The notes: a model not told the origin generated them from the letters alone. DNA of 9,572 nucleotides from DASVDK01 sp036562265 [NCBI: Thermodesulfobacteriota bacterium] (GCA_036562265.1 DATCKS010000270.1:1-9572), one strand, 5' to 3'; counted from the stretch's first letter, positions 1-6,775 are shown. Program-made: numbers and translations.

Positions 1-1057
1 GCACGAGGTCCTGCTCGTCGAGCAGTTCGAGGTCGACCACGACCGCGGCTCGTCCTACGGCGACTCGCGGGTCACCCGCCTCACCTACCACGAGCCGATC
101 TACACCGCGATGATGGTGGAGGCCTACCGCCTCTGGGAGGCGCTGCAGGCCGAGGCCGACGAACTGCTCCAGAGCCGCTGCGGCATTCTGGTCTTCGGCA
201 AGCCGACCCACTCCGAGATCCTCGGCACCATCCGATCGCTCGAGGCCAACGGCGTCCCCTACGAGCGACTCGACGCCGCCGAGGTCGCCCGCCGGCTGCC
301 GCAGTTCCGGCTCGATCGGGACGAGGTCGGCATCTGGCAGGCCGACGGCGGCTTCCTGCGCCCCTCGCGCTGCGTCCGGGCGAACGTCCGGCTCGCGCGC
401 GCCCACGGCGCCACGCTCCTCGAGCGGACCGCCGTGACCGGTCTCTCGCGCGGCCCCTCGGGCCTCACGCTCGAACTCGACGGCCGGCCCGGCCCCACGG
501 TCGACCGCGTCGTCGTCACGGCCGGCCCCTGGGCGTCGCGGCTCCTCGCCGAGGCCGGCCTGCCGTTGACCGTCACGCGCCAGGTGTACGTCTTCCTTCG
601 GATCCGGCCCGGCGCCGAGCGGGCCTTCGAGGTGGGACGCTTCCCGGTCTGGCTGGACGCGGAGGCCGACGCCTACGGCTTTCCGGCCCACGGCGCCATC
701 CCCGGCGTCAAGCTGGCCTTCTTCCACGCGCACGGCACGCCGACCGACCCGGACCGGGTCGACCGCGAGGTCCGGGAGGAGGACCGTGAGCCGCTCAGGG
801 CGTGGGCCCGGCGCCGGCTGCCCGACCTGACGGACGAGGTCACCTACGAGAAGGTCTGCCTCTACACCAACACCCCCGACCTCGACTTCGTGATCGGGAC
901 CCTTCCCGAGGAGCCGCGCGTCGTCTACGTGGCCGGGCTGTCGGGCCACGGCTTCAAGTTCACCGTGCTGCTCGGCCGCATCGCGGCCGACCTGGCCCTG
1001 GGCCTCGACCCGGGCTTCGACCTCTCGCGCTTCTCGCCCGCCCGCTTCTCCCGCTAG
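1..1057 (+). CDS. FAD-dependent amine oxidase, sarcosine/N-methyltryptophan oxidase family (5' truncated)
   Basis: The reading frame is open from base 2, so the gene begins before the window; an ATG at 110 is internal. About 351 residues are present. Monomeric sarcosine oxidase and N-methyltryptophan oxidase run about 370-390, so only the extreme N-terminus with the GxGxxG FAD-binding loop is missing. Family landmarks: RGSSYGDSRVTR near the start, matching the active-site segment with two arginines (MSOX Arg49/Arg52); a lysine at 710-712 in GVKLAFFH, matching the oxygen-activating Lys265; KVCLYTNTPD with Cys at 857-859, the position of covalent 8-alpha-S-cysteinyl FAD; and LSGHGFKF with Lys at 956-958, matching Lys348. 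The family oxidises secondary or N-methyl amines to imines or aldehydes with release of H2O2. Two differences from MSOX: Tyr replaces His45, and the histidine after the lysine is one residue later. The substrate cannot be read from the sequence; a pipecolate- or sarcosine-type substrate is possible. No terminator is evident downstream. Confidence 0.88.
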   Translation, partial: HEVLLVEQFEVDHDRGSSYGDSRVTRLTYHEPIYTAMMVEAYRLWEALQAEADELLQSRCGILVFGKPTHSEILGTIRSLEANGVPYERLDAAEVARRLPQFRLDRDEVGIWQADGGFLRPSRCVRANVRLARAHGATLLERTAVTGLSRGPSGLTLELDGRPGPTVDRVVVTAGPWASRLLAEAGLPLTVTRQVYVFLRIRPGAERAFEVGRFPVWLDAEADAYGFPAHGAIPGVKLAFFHAHGTPTDPDRVDREVREEDREPLRAWARRRLPDLTDEVTYEKVCLYTNTPDLDFVIGTLPEEPRVVYVAGLSGHGFKFTVLLGRIAADLALGLDPGFDLSRFSPARFSR

Positions 1058-1063
1058 CCGCCC

Positions 1064-1113
1064 GGGGTCAGGCCTTTCCATTTTCCAGGGGGTCAGGCCT
1101 TTCCATTTTCCAG
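1064..1113. repeat. Two abutting exact copies of a 25-bp intergenic repeat
   Basis: Copy 1 is 1064-1088 and copy 2 is 1089-1113, identical over all 25 bases with no spacer. Each begins GGGGTCAGGCC and ends TTTCCATTTTCCAG. The unit starts 6 bases after the amine oxidase stop codon, inside the 108-bp gap between two convergent genes, and is clearly AT-richer than its surroundings. From memory, GGGGTCAGG-type intergenic motifs recur in many high-GC genomes and are often tied to REP-like elements moved by Y1 (RAYT/IS200-like) transposases. That origin is inference; no transposase is present here. Confidence 0.85.
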
Positions 1114-1165
1114 ACGGGCACACGTCGGGGGCTCGCGCTCCACGAGGGGAAGGCCGCGATCCGCC

Positions 1166-1915
1166 TTACTCGTCGGCGGTGCGCGATCGGCCGCTTCCCG
1201 GCGGGAGGAGCCCCAGGACCGAGAGCGATCGCCGGACGTCGGGGTCGGCGCCGTGGTACGTGAGGAGGGCCCGGGCCGCCTCGCGGGCGCCGGCCCGGTC
1301 GCCGCAGCGCGCCCGGCGCTCGGCGAGGACCATGAGCGCCTCGCGGTGTGTCGGTTCGAGCGTCACCGCGCGGGTGAGCGCCGCCTCGGCGCGGTCGTGT
1401 CTGGAAAGGCGGGAGTAGAGGGCGCCGAGCGCGGCCCAGGCGTCGGGGTCGTTCGGGTCGAGTGAAGTCGCCATGAGGAGGTCGAGGAGGGCGGACTGGG
1501 TGTCGCCCCGCTCCTCGGCGATGGTCGCAAGGAGGACGTGCGCGTCCGGGTCGCCGCGGCGGGCCACCGCCTCGAGGTGTGGCCGCGCCTCGTCGGACCG
1601 GCCGGCGCCGAGGAGGGCGGCGCCGAGGGCCCCCTGGGCGTCGGTGAGGCCGCTCGCCACCGCCGCCTCGAAGTGCTCGATCGCCTCCTGCAGGCGGCCG
1701 AGCCGGACGTAGCAGGCCCCCGCTGCGTACTGGGCGCGCGCCGCGTACCGGGCGTGGCTCAGGGCCGGCCTCACGCAGGCAAGCGCCTCATCGTAGGCGC
1801 CGAGCCGGTAGAGACGGGCCGCGCGCGCGAGACGGATGCGGTGGACGAGCCCGCTCCGGATCGCCACCCAGAGCACCCCCGCCAGCACGATGAGGATCGC
1901 CGCGAGCCAGACCAC
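1166..1915 (-). CDS. Membrane-anchored tetratricopeptide repeat (TPR) protein
   Basis: A 249-residue protein of unknown specific role. I place the start at a GTG at 1915-1913 because GGAGGG lies 5 bases upstream (1926-1921) and the protein then opens directly with a hydrophobic helix (residues 1-20, VVWLAAILIVLAGVLW). The longer frame reaches an ATG at 2083, but that codon lies inside the hsp20 terminator and the extra residues look non-coding. After the helix, from about residue 30, come five or so degenerate TPR units with typical spacing, for example GACYVRLGRLQEAIEHFEAA and LGALYSRLSRHDRAEAAL, to a polar C-terminus. A single N-terminal anchor followed by TPRs suggests a scaffold at the inner membrane facing the periplasm or cytoplasm; topology is not settled. 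It is a single gene, convergent with the amine oxidase and separated from hsp20 upstream by a terminator. Confidence 0.8.
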   Translation of the reverse strand: MVWLAAILIVLAGVLWVAIRSGLVHRIRLARAARLYRLGAYDEALACVRPALSHARYAARAQYAAGACYVRLGRLQEAIEHFEAAVASGLTDAQGALGAALLGAGRSDEARPHLEAVARRGDPDAHVLLATIAEERGDTQSALLDLLMATSLDPNDPDAWAALGALYSRLSRHDRAEAALTRAVTLEPTHREALMVLAERRARCGDRAGAREAARALLTYHGADPDVRRSLSVLGLLPPGSGRSRTADE

Positions 1916-1995
1916 CGAGGCCCTCCAGCGCCGCCGCCCGCGGTCCGGGTGCCGGACTACGGGACAGCCGGCCGGCCGTCGTGACCGACAGAAGA

Positions 1996-2025
1996 ATGGT
2001 AGCCGCTCGGCCGGGGCCGTGGCAA
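1996..2025 (-). promoter_or_regulatory. Candidate sigma70-type promoter for the TPR gene
   Basis: On the minus strand, TTGCCA (2025-2020, 5/6 to TTGACA) is followed after 18 bases by TACCAT (2001-1996, 4/6 to TATAAT). It lies just after the hsp20 terminator and would give a leader of about 75 bases to the GTG at 1915. Found by eye only; the consensus for this organism is unknown. Confidence 0.3.
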
Positions 2026-2061
2026 CTCCGCGCCGGCCGGCGGCGGTGCACGAGCCGGCGC

Positions 2062-2092
2062 AAAAAAAGCGCCGGCCGAACACGGCCGGCGC
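2062..2092 (-). terminator. Intrinsic terminator of hsp20
   Basis: A perfect 10-bp GC-only stem (GCGCCGGCCG at 2069-2078 with its complement at 2083-2092) closes a 4-base loop and is followed on the minus strand by seven T (2068-2062). It starts 27 bases after the hsp20 stop codon. The T run is only on the minus strand, so it acts in that direction. Confidence 0.92.
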
Positions 2093-2119
2093 CTTCGACA
2101 GGCATCCGCGGCGGCGATC

Positions 2120-2575
2120 CTACGCGGCGATCGGGATCACGCGCGTGCGGGCCTCCTCGGCCTTCGGCACGATCACCTCGAGGACGCCGTGCTGCACGCG
2201 GGCCTGGATCTTGTCGGCGTCGATCGCGCCCGGCAGCGTCACGGCCCGGTAGAAGGCCCCGTACGCCCCCTCCTGGCGGAGCCACTGCTCCTTCTCCAGC
2301 CGGTCACCGATCTTCCGCTCGCCGCGGATCACGAGCGCGCCGTCGGACACCTCGACCTGGAGGTCGTCCTTCGTCACGCCCGGAACCTCCGCGCGAAGGT
2401 AGTAGGCGTCAGGCGCCTCCCACAGGTCGACCGGGGGCGCGAAGGCGCTCGCCATGCTCAGGTCCTGGAGGGCCGCGCCCCCGCTCCGGCCGAATACCTC
2501 GTCGAAGAGCCGCGACATCTGCCGCTGGATCGCGGAGAACTCTCGGAACGGGTCGAATCGGACCAGGGTTCCCAT
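2120..2575 (-). CDS. hsp20: Small heat-shock protein, Hsp20/alpha-crystallin family
   Basis: A 151-residue ATP-independent holdase chaperone that binds unfolding cytoplasmic proteins and keeps them soluble for refolding. The N-terminal arm (about 1-46, LVRFDPFREF onward) is typical of bacterial class A/HSP17-like proteins. The alpha-crystallin domain runs from about 47 to 140, starting at PPVDLWEAPDAYYLRAEVPG and including the signature ARVQHGVL (125-132). The C-terminal I-P-I (147-149) is the IxI motif that locks dimers into oligomers. The start is the ATG at 2575-2573: a perfect Shine-Dalgarno AAGGAGGTGA sits 8 bases before it measured from GGAGG, whereas the ATG two codons earlier is only 2 bases away. 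The gene lies 99 bases after the sigma-factor gene on the same strand and ends in a strong terminator. A sigma32-like promoter precedes it. Length and motifs are normal for the family. Confidence 0.95.
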   Translation of the reverse strand: MGTLVRFDPFREFSAIQRQMSRLFDEVFGRSGGAALQDLSMASAFAPPVDLWEAPDAYYLRAEVPGVTKDDLQVEVSDGALVIRGERKIGDRLEKEQWLRQEGAYGAFYRAVTLPGAIDADKIQARVQHGVLEVIVPKAEEARTRVIPIAA

Positions 2576-2580
2576 CCACA

Positions 2581-2590
2581 TCACCTCCTT
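2581..2590 (-). promoter_or_regulatory. Full-length Shine-Dalgarno of hsp20
   Basis: On the minus strand AAGGAGGTGA pairs along ten bases with the usual 16S rRNA 3' tail (TCACCTCCTT). It fixes the start at 2575 and predicts strong translation once transcribed. Confidence 0.85.
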
Positions 2591-2610
2591 TTTCCCGTGA
2601 TGTCGACGGT

Positions 2611-2635
2611 CCGGCGGCCCCTCGAGGACCGCCGG
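2611..2635 (-). other. Stable hairpin in the hsp20 5' leader
   Basis: On the minus strand CCGGCGGTCC, loop TCGAG, GGGCCGCCGG forms a 10-bp stem with one U-G pair. It lies about 20 bases upstream of the Shine-Dalgarno. No T run follows, so it is not an intrinsic terminator of the sigma gene. It does not itself cover the ribosome site, so a thermosensor role is only a possibility; transcript stabilisation is equally likely. Confidence 0.5.
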
Positions 2636-2651
2636 GGACCCCACGGAATCG

Positions 2652-2679
2652 ACATGCCGCGCCGTGCCGCGACGTCAAG
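2652..2679 (-). promoter_or_regulatory. Candidate heat-shock (sigma32-like) promoter of hsp20
   Basis: On the minus strand CTTGACG (2679-2673), a 13-base spacer, then CGGCATGT (2659-2652). This resembles the E. coli RpoH pattern (CTTGAAA, 13-14 bases, CCCCATNT). The -35-like part overlaps the TGA stop codon of the upstream sigma gene. The predicted leader is about 70 bases. Its position directly before an Hsp20 gene supports it; whether this lineage's RpoH uses that consensus is not known. Confidence 0.45.
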
Positions 2680-3721
2680 CCCCCCGGAGCGTCGCCTGGA
2701 GCGTCCCCCGCCGGGCGCCGTCGAGCGCCTGCCGGAGCCGGCGGCGCGCGCGCTCCTCGATCTGTCGAGCCCGCTCCTTGCTGACGCCGAGCCGCGCCCC
2801 GACCTCTTCGAGCGTCGCCGGCTCGTCCTCCCCGAGCCCGTAGCGGAGCCGCAGGGTCAGCGCCTCGCGGGGAGGTAGCGAGGCAAGGGCCTGCTCGAGG
2901 AGCGCCGTCTCCTCGCGCGCCGCCACGAGGTCGTAGGGGGTCTGGCCGTCCGGAAGCGAGAGGCGATCGCCGACCGTGTCGCGGCTCCCCTCCTCGGCCG
3001 GCGCGTCGAGCGGGACCGGCCGGCGCAGGCCGGCCACGAGCGCCTCGGCGCGGTCCTGGCGCAGGCGCGCCAGGCGGGCGATCTCCTCGGCGTACGGCTC
3101 CCGGCCGAGGCGGGCCTCGAGCCGGCTGCGCACCCGGACGAGCCGGGGGAGCGCGTCCACGAGGCGGACCGGGAGCGTGAGCACGCCCCGATGGGCGCGG
3201 ACCGATCGGGCGAGCGCCTGGCGCACGAACGGCGTCGCATAGGTCGCGAAGCGCGCCCCGGAGCGGTAGTCGTACCGGCGGGCGGCGCGGATCAGGGCGA
3301 GGCTCGCCTCCTGGATCAGGTCGGCCAAGGGCACGCCGCGCCCCGCGTAGCGCCTGGCGAGGAAGACCGCGAGCCGCAGGTGACCTGCGGCGAGGCGCCC
3401 CTCCGCCTCCCGGCGCGCCTGCTCCACGGCCGTGAGGCGGCGGGCCCGCGCCGGGTCCTTCCCCCGGCTTGCGGCCAGGCGGCGCGCGAGACGACGCGCC
3501 GCCGCGGCCCGCCGGGCGAGCCGCCGTTCCGTCCGCGCGTCCATGCGGGGCGTCTGGCGGAGGTCGCGGAGGAAGGGCGCGAGCGGGTCCGCCTCGCTCG
3601 CGGCGCGAAGCTCGAGGTCGAGGTCGGCCTCCGCCTCGGAATGGCCGAGGGCAAGGTCCACGCGGAGCGCGTCGATCGCCGTGGCCAGCTCGTCCAGAAA
3701 GGGGACGGGCTCTGTGGACAT
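2675..3721 (-). CDS. Sigma-70 family RNA polymerase sigma factor (group 2-like, no region 1.1)
   Basis: A 348-residue alternative sigma factor that directs RNA polymerase to a promoter subset. Region 1.2 begins near residue 45 (DPLAPFLRDLRQTP). An Arg/Ala-rich linker follows (about 62-108). Region 2 is about 108-180, with DLIQEASLALIRAARRYDYR and FATYATPFVRQALARSV; region 3 is about 182-230; region 4 is about 270-335, with the -35 helix-turn-helix LEEVGARLGVSKERARQIE (304-322). Region 1.1 is absent. Compared with sigma70, the paired tryptophans of region 2.3 (433/434) are Pro164-Phe165, the Tyr425 position is Ala and the Thr440 position is Ala, while the Gln437 position is kept. The ATG at 3721 is chosen because the upstream extension of the frame is not sigma-like, but no Shine-Dalgarno precedes it (CCTTCCTTC). 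It is transcribed towards hsp20 and divergent from the M16 gene. A stress role is inferred from the neighbour only. Confidence 0.9.
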   Translation of the reverse strand: MSTEPVPFLDELATAIDALRVDLALGHSEAEADLDLELRAASEADPLAPFLRDLRQTPRMDARTERRLARRAAAARRLARRLAASRGKDPARARRLTAVEQARREAEGRLAAGHLRLAVFLARRYAGRGVPLADLIQEASLALIRAARRYDYRSGARFATYATPFVRQALARSVRAHRGVLTLPVRLVDALPRLVRVRSRLEARLGREPYAEEIARLARLRQDRAEALVAGLRRPVPLDAPAEEGSRDTVGDRLSLPDGQTPYDLVAAREETALLEQALASLPPREALTLRLRYGLGEDEPATLEEVGARLGVSKERARQIEERARRRLRQALDGARRGTLQATLRGA

Positions 3722-3771
3722 GAAGGAAGGGTAACGCGACGGACGACGACGAAGACCGAAGGAGGACGGCC

Positions 3772-3810
3772 GGGAGCCGGGCAACCACCGAAAGGTTGGC
3801 TCCTGCCCGG
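3772..3810 (-). other. Overlapping inverted repeats, possible pseudoknot or two-state RNA in the sigma-factor leader
   Basis: Three complementary pairs are interleaved. GGAGCC (3773-3778) pairs with GGCTCC (3798-3803); CCGGGCA (3777-3783) pairs with TGCCCGG (3804-3810); AACC (3783-3786) pairs with GGTT (3794-3797). The first two cross each other, so the RNA can form either of two exclusive bulged hairpins or, with slightly shortened stems, an H-type pseudoknot with the short hairpin nested inside. It lies about 50-90 bases before the sigma-factor ATG. I compared it by eye with c-di-GMP, ZTP, SAH, fluoride, guanidine and HDV-type elements and saw no match. It could also be a protein-binding DNA site. 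Confidence 0.35.
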
Positions 3811-3935
3811 GTGAGCGCGTGCCGCCGGTCCAGCCGCAGGCGAAGGAAGGGCGATCGGCCGAATAGCCGAGCGGCCCGCCGCGTCGATCATCAATCGGGC
3901 AGCTCGGCCGCCGGACCGGGGCTTCGGGCCCCATC

Positions 3936-3968
3936 TTGACAGGTCGCGCGACCCCGTGCCACGCTACG
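3936..3968 (+). promoter_or_regulatory. Candidate promoter of the M16 peptidase gene
   Basis: A perfect TTGACA stands at 3936-3941. With an 18-base spacer the -10 position is CACGCT (3960-3965), which keeps the important A2 and T6 but is otherwise poor. Transcription would begin near 3970, downstream of the GTG at 3956, which supports the GTG at 4004 as the start. The 282-bp gap 3722-4003 also holds a small hairpin at 3918-3932 (GGGGC, TTCGG, GCCCC) and the sigma-leader structure; I found no clear promoter for the sigma gene in it. Confidence 0.4.
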
Positions 3969-4003
3969 CCCCTTTCCCGGCACTCCTGGAGGCTCGTACG
4001 TCC

Positions 4004-6775
4004 GTGAGCGTGTCTTCGCGTGTCACTGCCCTGTCGGTCGCGCTGGCCGGTCTCCTCGCGCCTCTCGCGCTCCGCTGGGCGCCCACCGAGGCCGCCGAGC
4101 CGGCTGCATCCGCTGCTACCAGGTCTCCCCTGCCCGCATCACAGCCCGGAGGACGTGAGGACGTGAGCGATCCCATCGTGTACACGCTGCCCAACGGCAT
4201 GACGGTGATCCTGCAGCGCAACAGCGCCGCGCCGGTCGTCGCCTTCAACGTCTGGGTGAAGGTCGGCTCGACGGACGAAACCGACAGCGAGGCAGGGATC
4301 GCCCACGTCATCGAGCACATGCTCTTCAAGGGGACGACCACCCGCCCGGTCGGCCGGATCGCTCAGGAGATCGAGGGCGCCGGGGGCGAGATCAACGCCT
4401 TCACGACGTTCGACCACACCGTCTACCACATCGTCATCGCCTCGCGGTACGCCAGCACGGCGCTCGACGTCCTCGCCGACGCCATGCAGAACTCCACGTT
4501 CGACCCCGACGAGTACGCGCGCGAGCGCCGCGTCGTCCTCGAGGAGATCCTGCGGGCCGAGGACAGCCCCGAGCGCCAGGTGAGCAACGCCCTCTTCCGC
4601 ACGGTCTTCGAGAAGCACCCGTACGGCCGCCCGGTGATCGGCTACTCGCACGTCGTCGCCAACTACCCGCGCGACGCGATCTACGCGTTCTACAAGAAGT
4701 GGTACAAGCCGAACAACATGACCCTCGTCGTCGTGGGGGACTTCGACCCGGAGGCGCTCCGCCCGGAGATCGAGAAGGCGTTCGGCGGGTTCCAGGCGGC
4801 GCCGCTCCCCCCGCGCGCGAAGCCGGTCGAGCCGCGGCAGACGGCGTACCGCGGGACCGTGCTGGCCCGGCCGGTGAACCGCACGTACCTCAACTTCGGC
4901 TGGCACATCCCGAGCGTGAAGAGCGACGACGTCTTCGCCCTCGACGTGCTCGCCCAGATCCTCGGCCAGGGCGAGTCCTCGAGACTCTACCAGGAGGTGA
5001 AGGTCGAGAAGGAACTCGTCCACTCCATCTACGCGTACGCCTACACGCCCGAGGACCCCGGTCTCTTCTCGATCGGGATGACGCTCGACGCCGACAAGGT
5101 CGAGGACGCGGCCCGGGCCGCGCTCGCCGAGGCGTTCCGGCTGCGGCACGACCTCGTGACCCCCTTCGAGCTGCGCAAGGCGAAGACCAACATCGAGAGC
5201 GAGTTCGTCTACACCCGCGAGACGGTCGAGGGCCAGGCGCGCAACCTCGGCTACTTCCAGACCGTCATCGGCGACATCGGCTACCAGAAGACCTACCTCG
5301 ACCGGGTGGCTCAGGTCACGGCCGAGGACGTGCGCCGCGTCGCCCGCACCTACCTCACGCCCGAGGGGCTCTCGGCGGCGCTCCTCCTGCCGGAGGCCGA
5401 GAAGGACCGTGCCACCGCGGACGACCTCGGCCGGATCGCCCGCGAGGCCTACGCGGCCGCCGAGCAGGCGGCGGTTCGTGCGGGGGCGCAGGCCAGCGAC
5501 GGCGAGGTCACGAAGGTGGTCCTCGACAACGGCCTCACCGTCCTCGTGAAGGAGGCGCACGCCGTCCCGATCGTCTCGCTGCGGCTCGTCTTCCTCGGCG
5601 GCCTCCGGTTCGAGACCGAGCAGACGGCCGGCCTCAACAACTTCCTCGCCGGCATGCTGACCAAGGGGACGACCAACCGGAGCGCCCTCGAGATCGCCCG
5701 CGAGATCGAGTCGATCGCCGGCACCATCGACGGCGACTCGGGCAAGAACACCTTCGGCGTCTCGGCCACCCTGCTCTCGAAGTACCTGGAGGAAGGGCTC
5801 GATCTCTTCGCGGACGTGGCGCTGAACCCCTCGTTCCCCGAGACCGAGATCGCCAAGCGGCGGCGCGACGTCCTGGCCGCCATCAAGGCGCAGGAGGACA
5901 ACCCGTCGTCCTACGCCTTCAGGGTGTTCTACCGGGCGCTCTTCCCGGACCACCCCTACGGCCTCGACACGCTCGGCACGGAGACGTCGGTCAAGGCGAT
6001 CACGCGCCAGGACCTCGTGAACTTCTACGCCACCTATGCCGTGCCCAACAACGCCGTCCTCGCCGTCGTGGGCGACGTCTCGACGCCGGACATCCTCGCC
6101 CGCATCCAGGAGACGTTCGGCAGATGGCCGCGCAAGGCGACGACGCTCCCCGACCCGGCGCCGCAGGCGCCCCACGGCCCGACGATCGTCGAGGAGCACA
6201 AGCCCAAGGCCCAGGCGCAGATCGTCATGGGCAACATCGGCACCACGTTCGACGACCCGGACAAGTACGCCCTTCAGGTCATGAACGCGGTGCTGTCCGG
6301 CCAGGGCGGGCGGCTCTTCTTCGAGCTTCGGGACAAGGAGAGCCTCGCCTACGCGCTCACGTCGTTCTCGGCGGAGGGGCTCGAGCCGGGGGCGTTCGGG
6401 GTGTACATGGGGACCGCGCCCGACAAGGTCCCGGCGGCCATCGCGGGCCTCGAGCGCGAACTGACGAGGATCCGCACCGAGAAGGTCTCGCCCGAGGAAC
6501 TCCAGCGGGCGAAGCGCTACCTCATCGGTTCGTTCGAGATCGACCTGCAGCGCGGCTCGGCCGTGGCCCTGAACCTCGCCCTCAACGAACTGTACGGGCT
6601 CGGCTACGACGAGTACCGGCGGTACGCGGCCAGGGTGAACGCCGTGACGGCGGACGACGTGCTGCGCGTCGCGCAGAAGTACATCCACCCCGACCGCTTC
6701 ACCCGGGTCATCGTCAGGCCCGACCCGGCGACCGCCCAGGCGCCGGCCGCCGCCCCCGCCGCGGCGCGGCCCTAG
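4004..6775 (+). CDS. Secreted tandem M16 zinc metallopeptidase (active + inactive halves fused)
   Basis: A 923-residue pitrilysin-family (M16) peptidase. Two M16 units of about 450 residues each form the clamshell that encloses and cuts peptides. The N-terminal half carries the inverted zinc motif HxxEH as HVIEH (His101, Glu104, His105) and the third ligand Glu180/181 in RRVVLEEI, 75-76 residues later, as the family requires. The C-terminal half starts near residue 500 (VVLDNGLTVLVKEA); its motif position is NFLAG, with Asn546, Ala549 and Gly550 in place of His, Glu, His, so it is non-catalytic. Many bacteria encode these halves as two genes. The first 30 residues look like a Sec signal peptide (Arg6, hydrophobic ALSVALAGLLAPLAL, small residues after), which points to the periplasm. 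The GTG at 4004 has GGAGG 11 bases upstream; a GTG at 3956 has no ribosome site. The gene is divergent from the sigma gene and convergent with the TPR lipoprotein, overlapping it by 4 bp. Confidence 0.93.
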   Translation: MSVSSRVTALSVALAGLLAPLALRWAPTEAAEPAASAATRSPLPASQPGGREDVSDPIVYTLPNGMTVILQRNSAAPVVAFNVWVKVGSTDETDSEAGIAHVIEHMLFKGTTTRPVGRIAQEIEGAGGEINAFTTFDHTVYHIVIASRYASTALDVLADAMQNSTFDPDEYARERRVVLEEILRAEDSPERQVSNALFRTVFEKHPYGRPVIGYSHVVANYPRDAIYAFYKKWYKPNNMTLVVVGDFDPEALRPEIEKAFGGFQAAPLPPRAKPVEPRQTAYRGTVLARPVNRTYLNFGWHIPSVKSDDVFALDVLAQILGQGESSRLYQEVKVEKELVHSIYAYAYTPEDPGLFSIGMTLDADKVEDAARAALAEAFRLRHDLVTPFELRKAKTNIESEFVYTRETVEGQARNLGYFQTVIGDIGYQKTYLDRVAQVTAEDVRRVARTYLTPEGLSAALLLPEAEKDRATADDLGRIAREAYAAAEQAAVRAGAQASDGEVTKVVLDNGLTVLVKEAHAVPIVSLRLVFLGGLRFETEQTAGLNNFLAGMLTKGTTNRSALEIAREIESIAGTIDGDSGKNTFGVSATLLSKYLEEGLDLFADVALNPSFPETEIAKRRRDVLAAIKAQEDNPSSYAFRVFYRALFPDHPYGLDTLGTETSVKAITRQDLVNFYATYAVPNNAVLAVVGDVSTPDILARIQETFGRWPRKATTLPDPAPQAPHGPTIVEEHKPKAQAQIVMGNIGTTFDDPDKYALQVMNAVLSGQGGRLFFELRDKESLAYALTSFSAEGLEPGAFGVYMGTAPDKVPAAIAGLERELTRIRTEKVSPEELQRAKRYLIGSFEIDLQRGSAVALNLALNELYGLGYDEYRRYAARVNAVTADDVLRVAQKYIHPDRFTRVIVRPDPATAQAPAAAPAAARP

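Noticed and set aside
1145-1166. Terminator of the membrane TPR gene (AAGGC/GCCTT inverted repeat)
   Set aside because: Only 5 bp of stem with an 8-base loop and no T run; too weak to call.
2611-2635. Intrinsic terminator of the sigma-factor gene
   Set aside because: The stem is strong but is followed by ACCGTCGAC instead of a T run.
2409-3788. 459-codon minus-strand frame across hsp20 and the sigma gene
   Set aside because: Out-of-phase, Pro/Arg/Gly-rich; the correct frames give canonical sigma and Hsp20 motifs.
3772-3810. HDV-like ribozyme
   Set aside because: The order of the stems is similar, but the 3' strands of P1 and P2 abut, leaving no P4, no J4/2 and no catalytic cytidine.
3722-3934. 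N-terminal extension of the sigma factor to an ATG at 3934
   Set aside because: The added 71 residues have no sigma-region similarity, the ATG lacks a Shine-Dalgarno, and the stretch holds the structured element; region 1.2 is complete from the ATG at 3721.
4139-6688. 849-codon open frame on the minus strand opposite the M16 gene
   Set aside because: It is antisense to a clear M16 peptidase, has a low-complexity Arg/Val/Leu/Asp-rich composition with no domain, and is expected from the codon bias of a very GC-rich gene.
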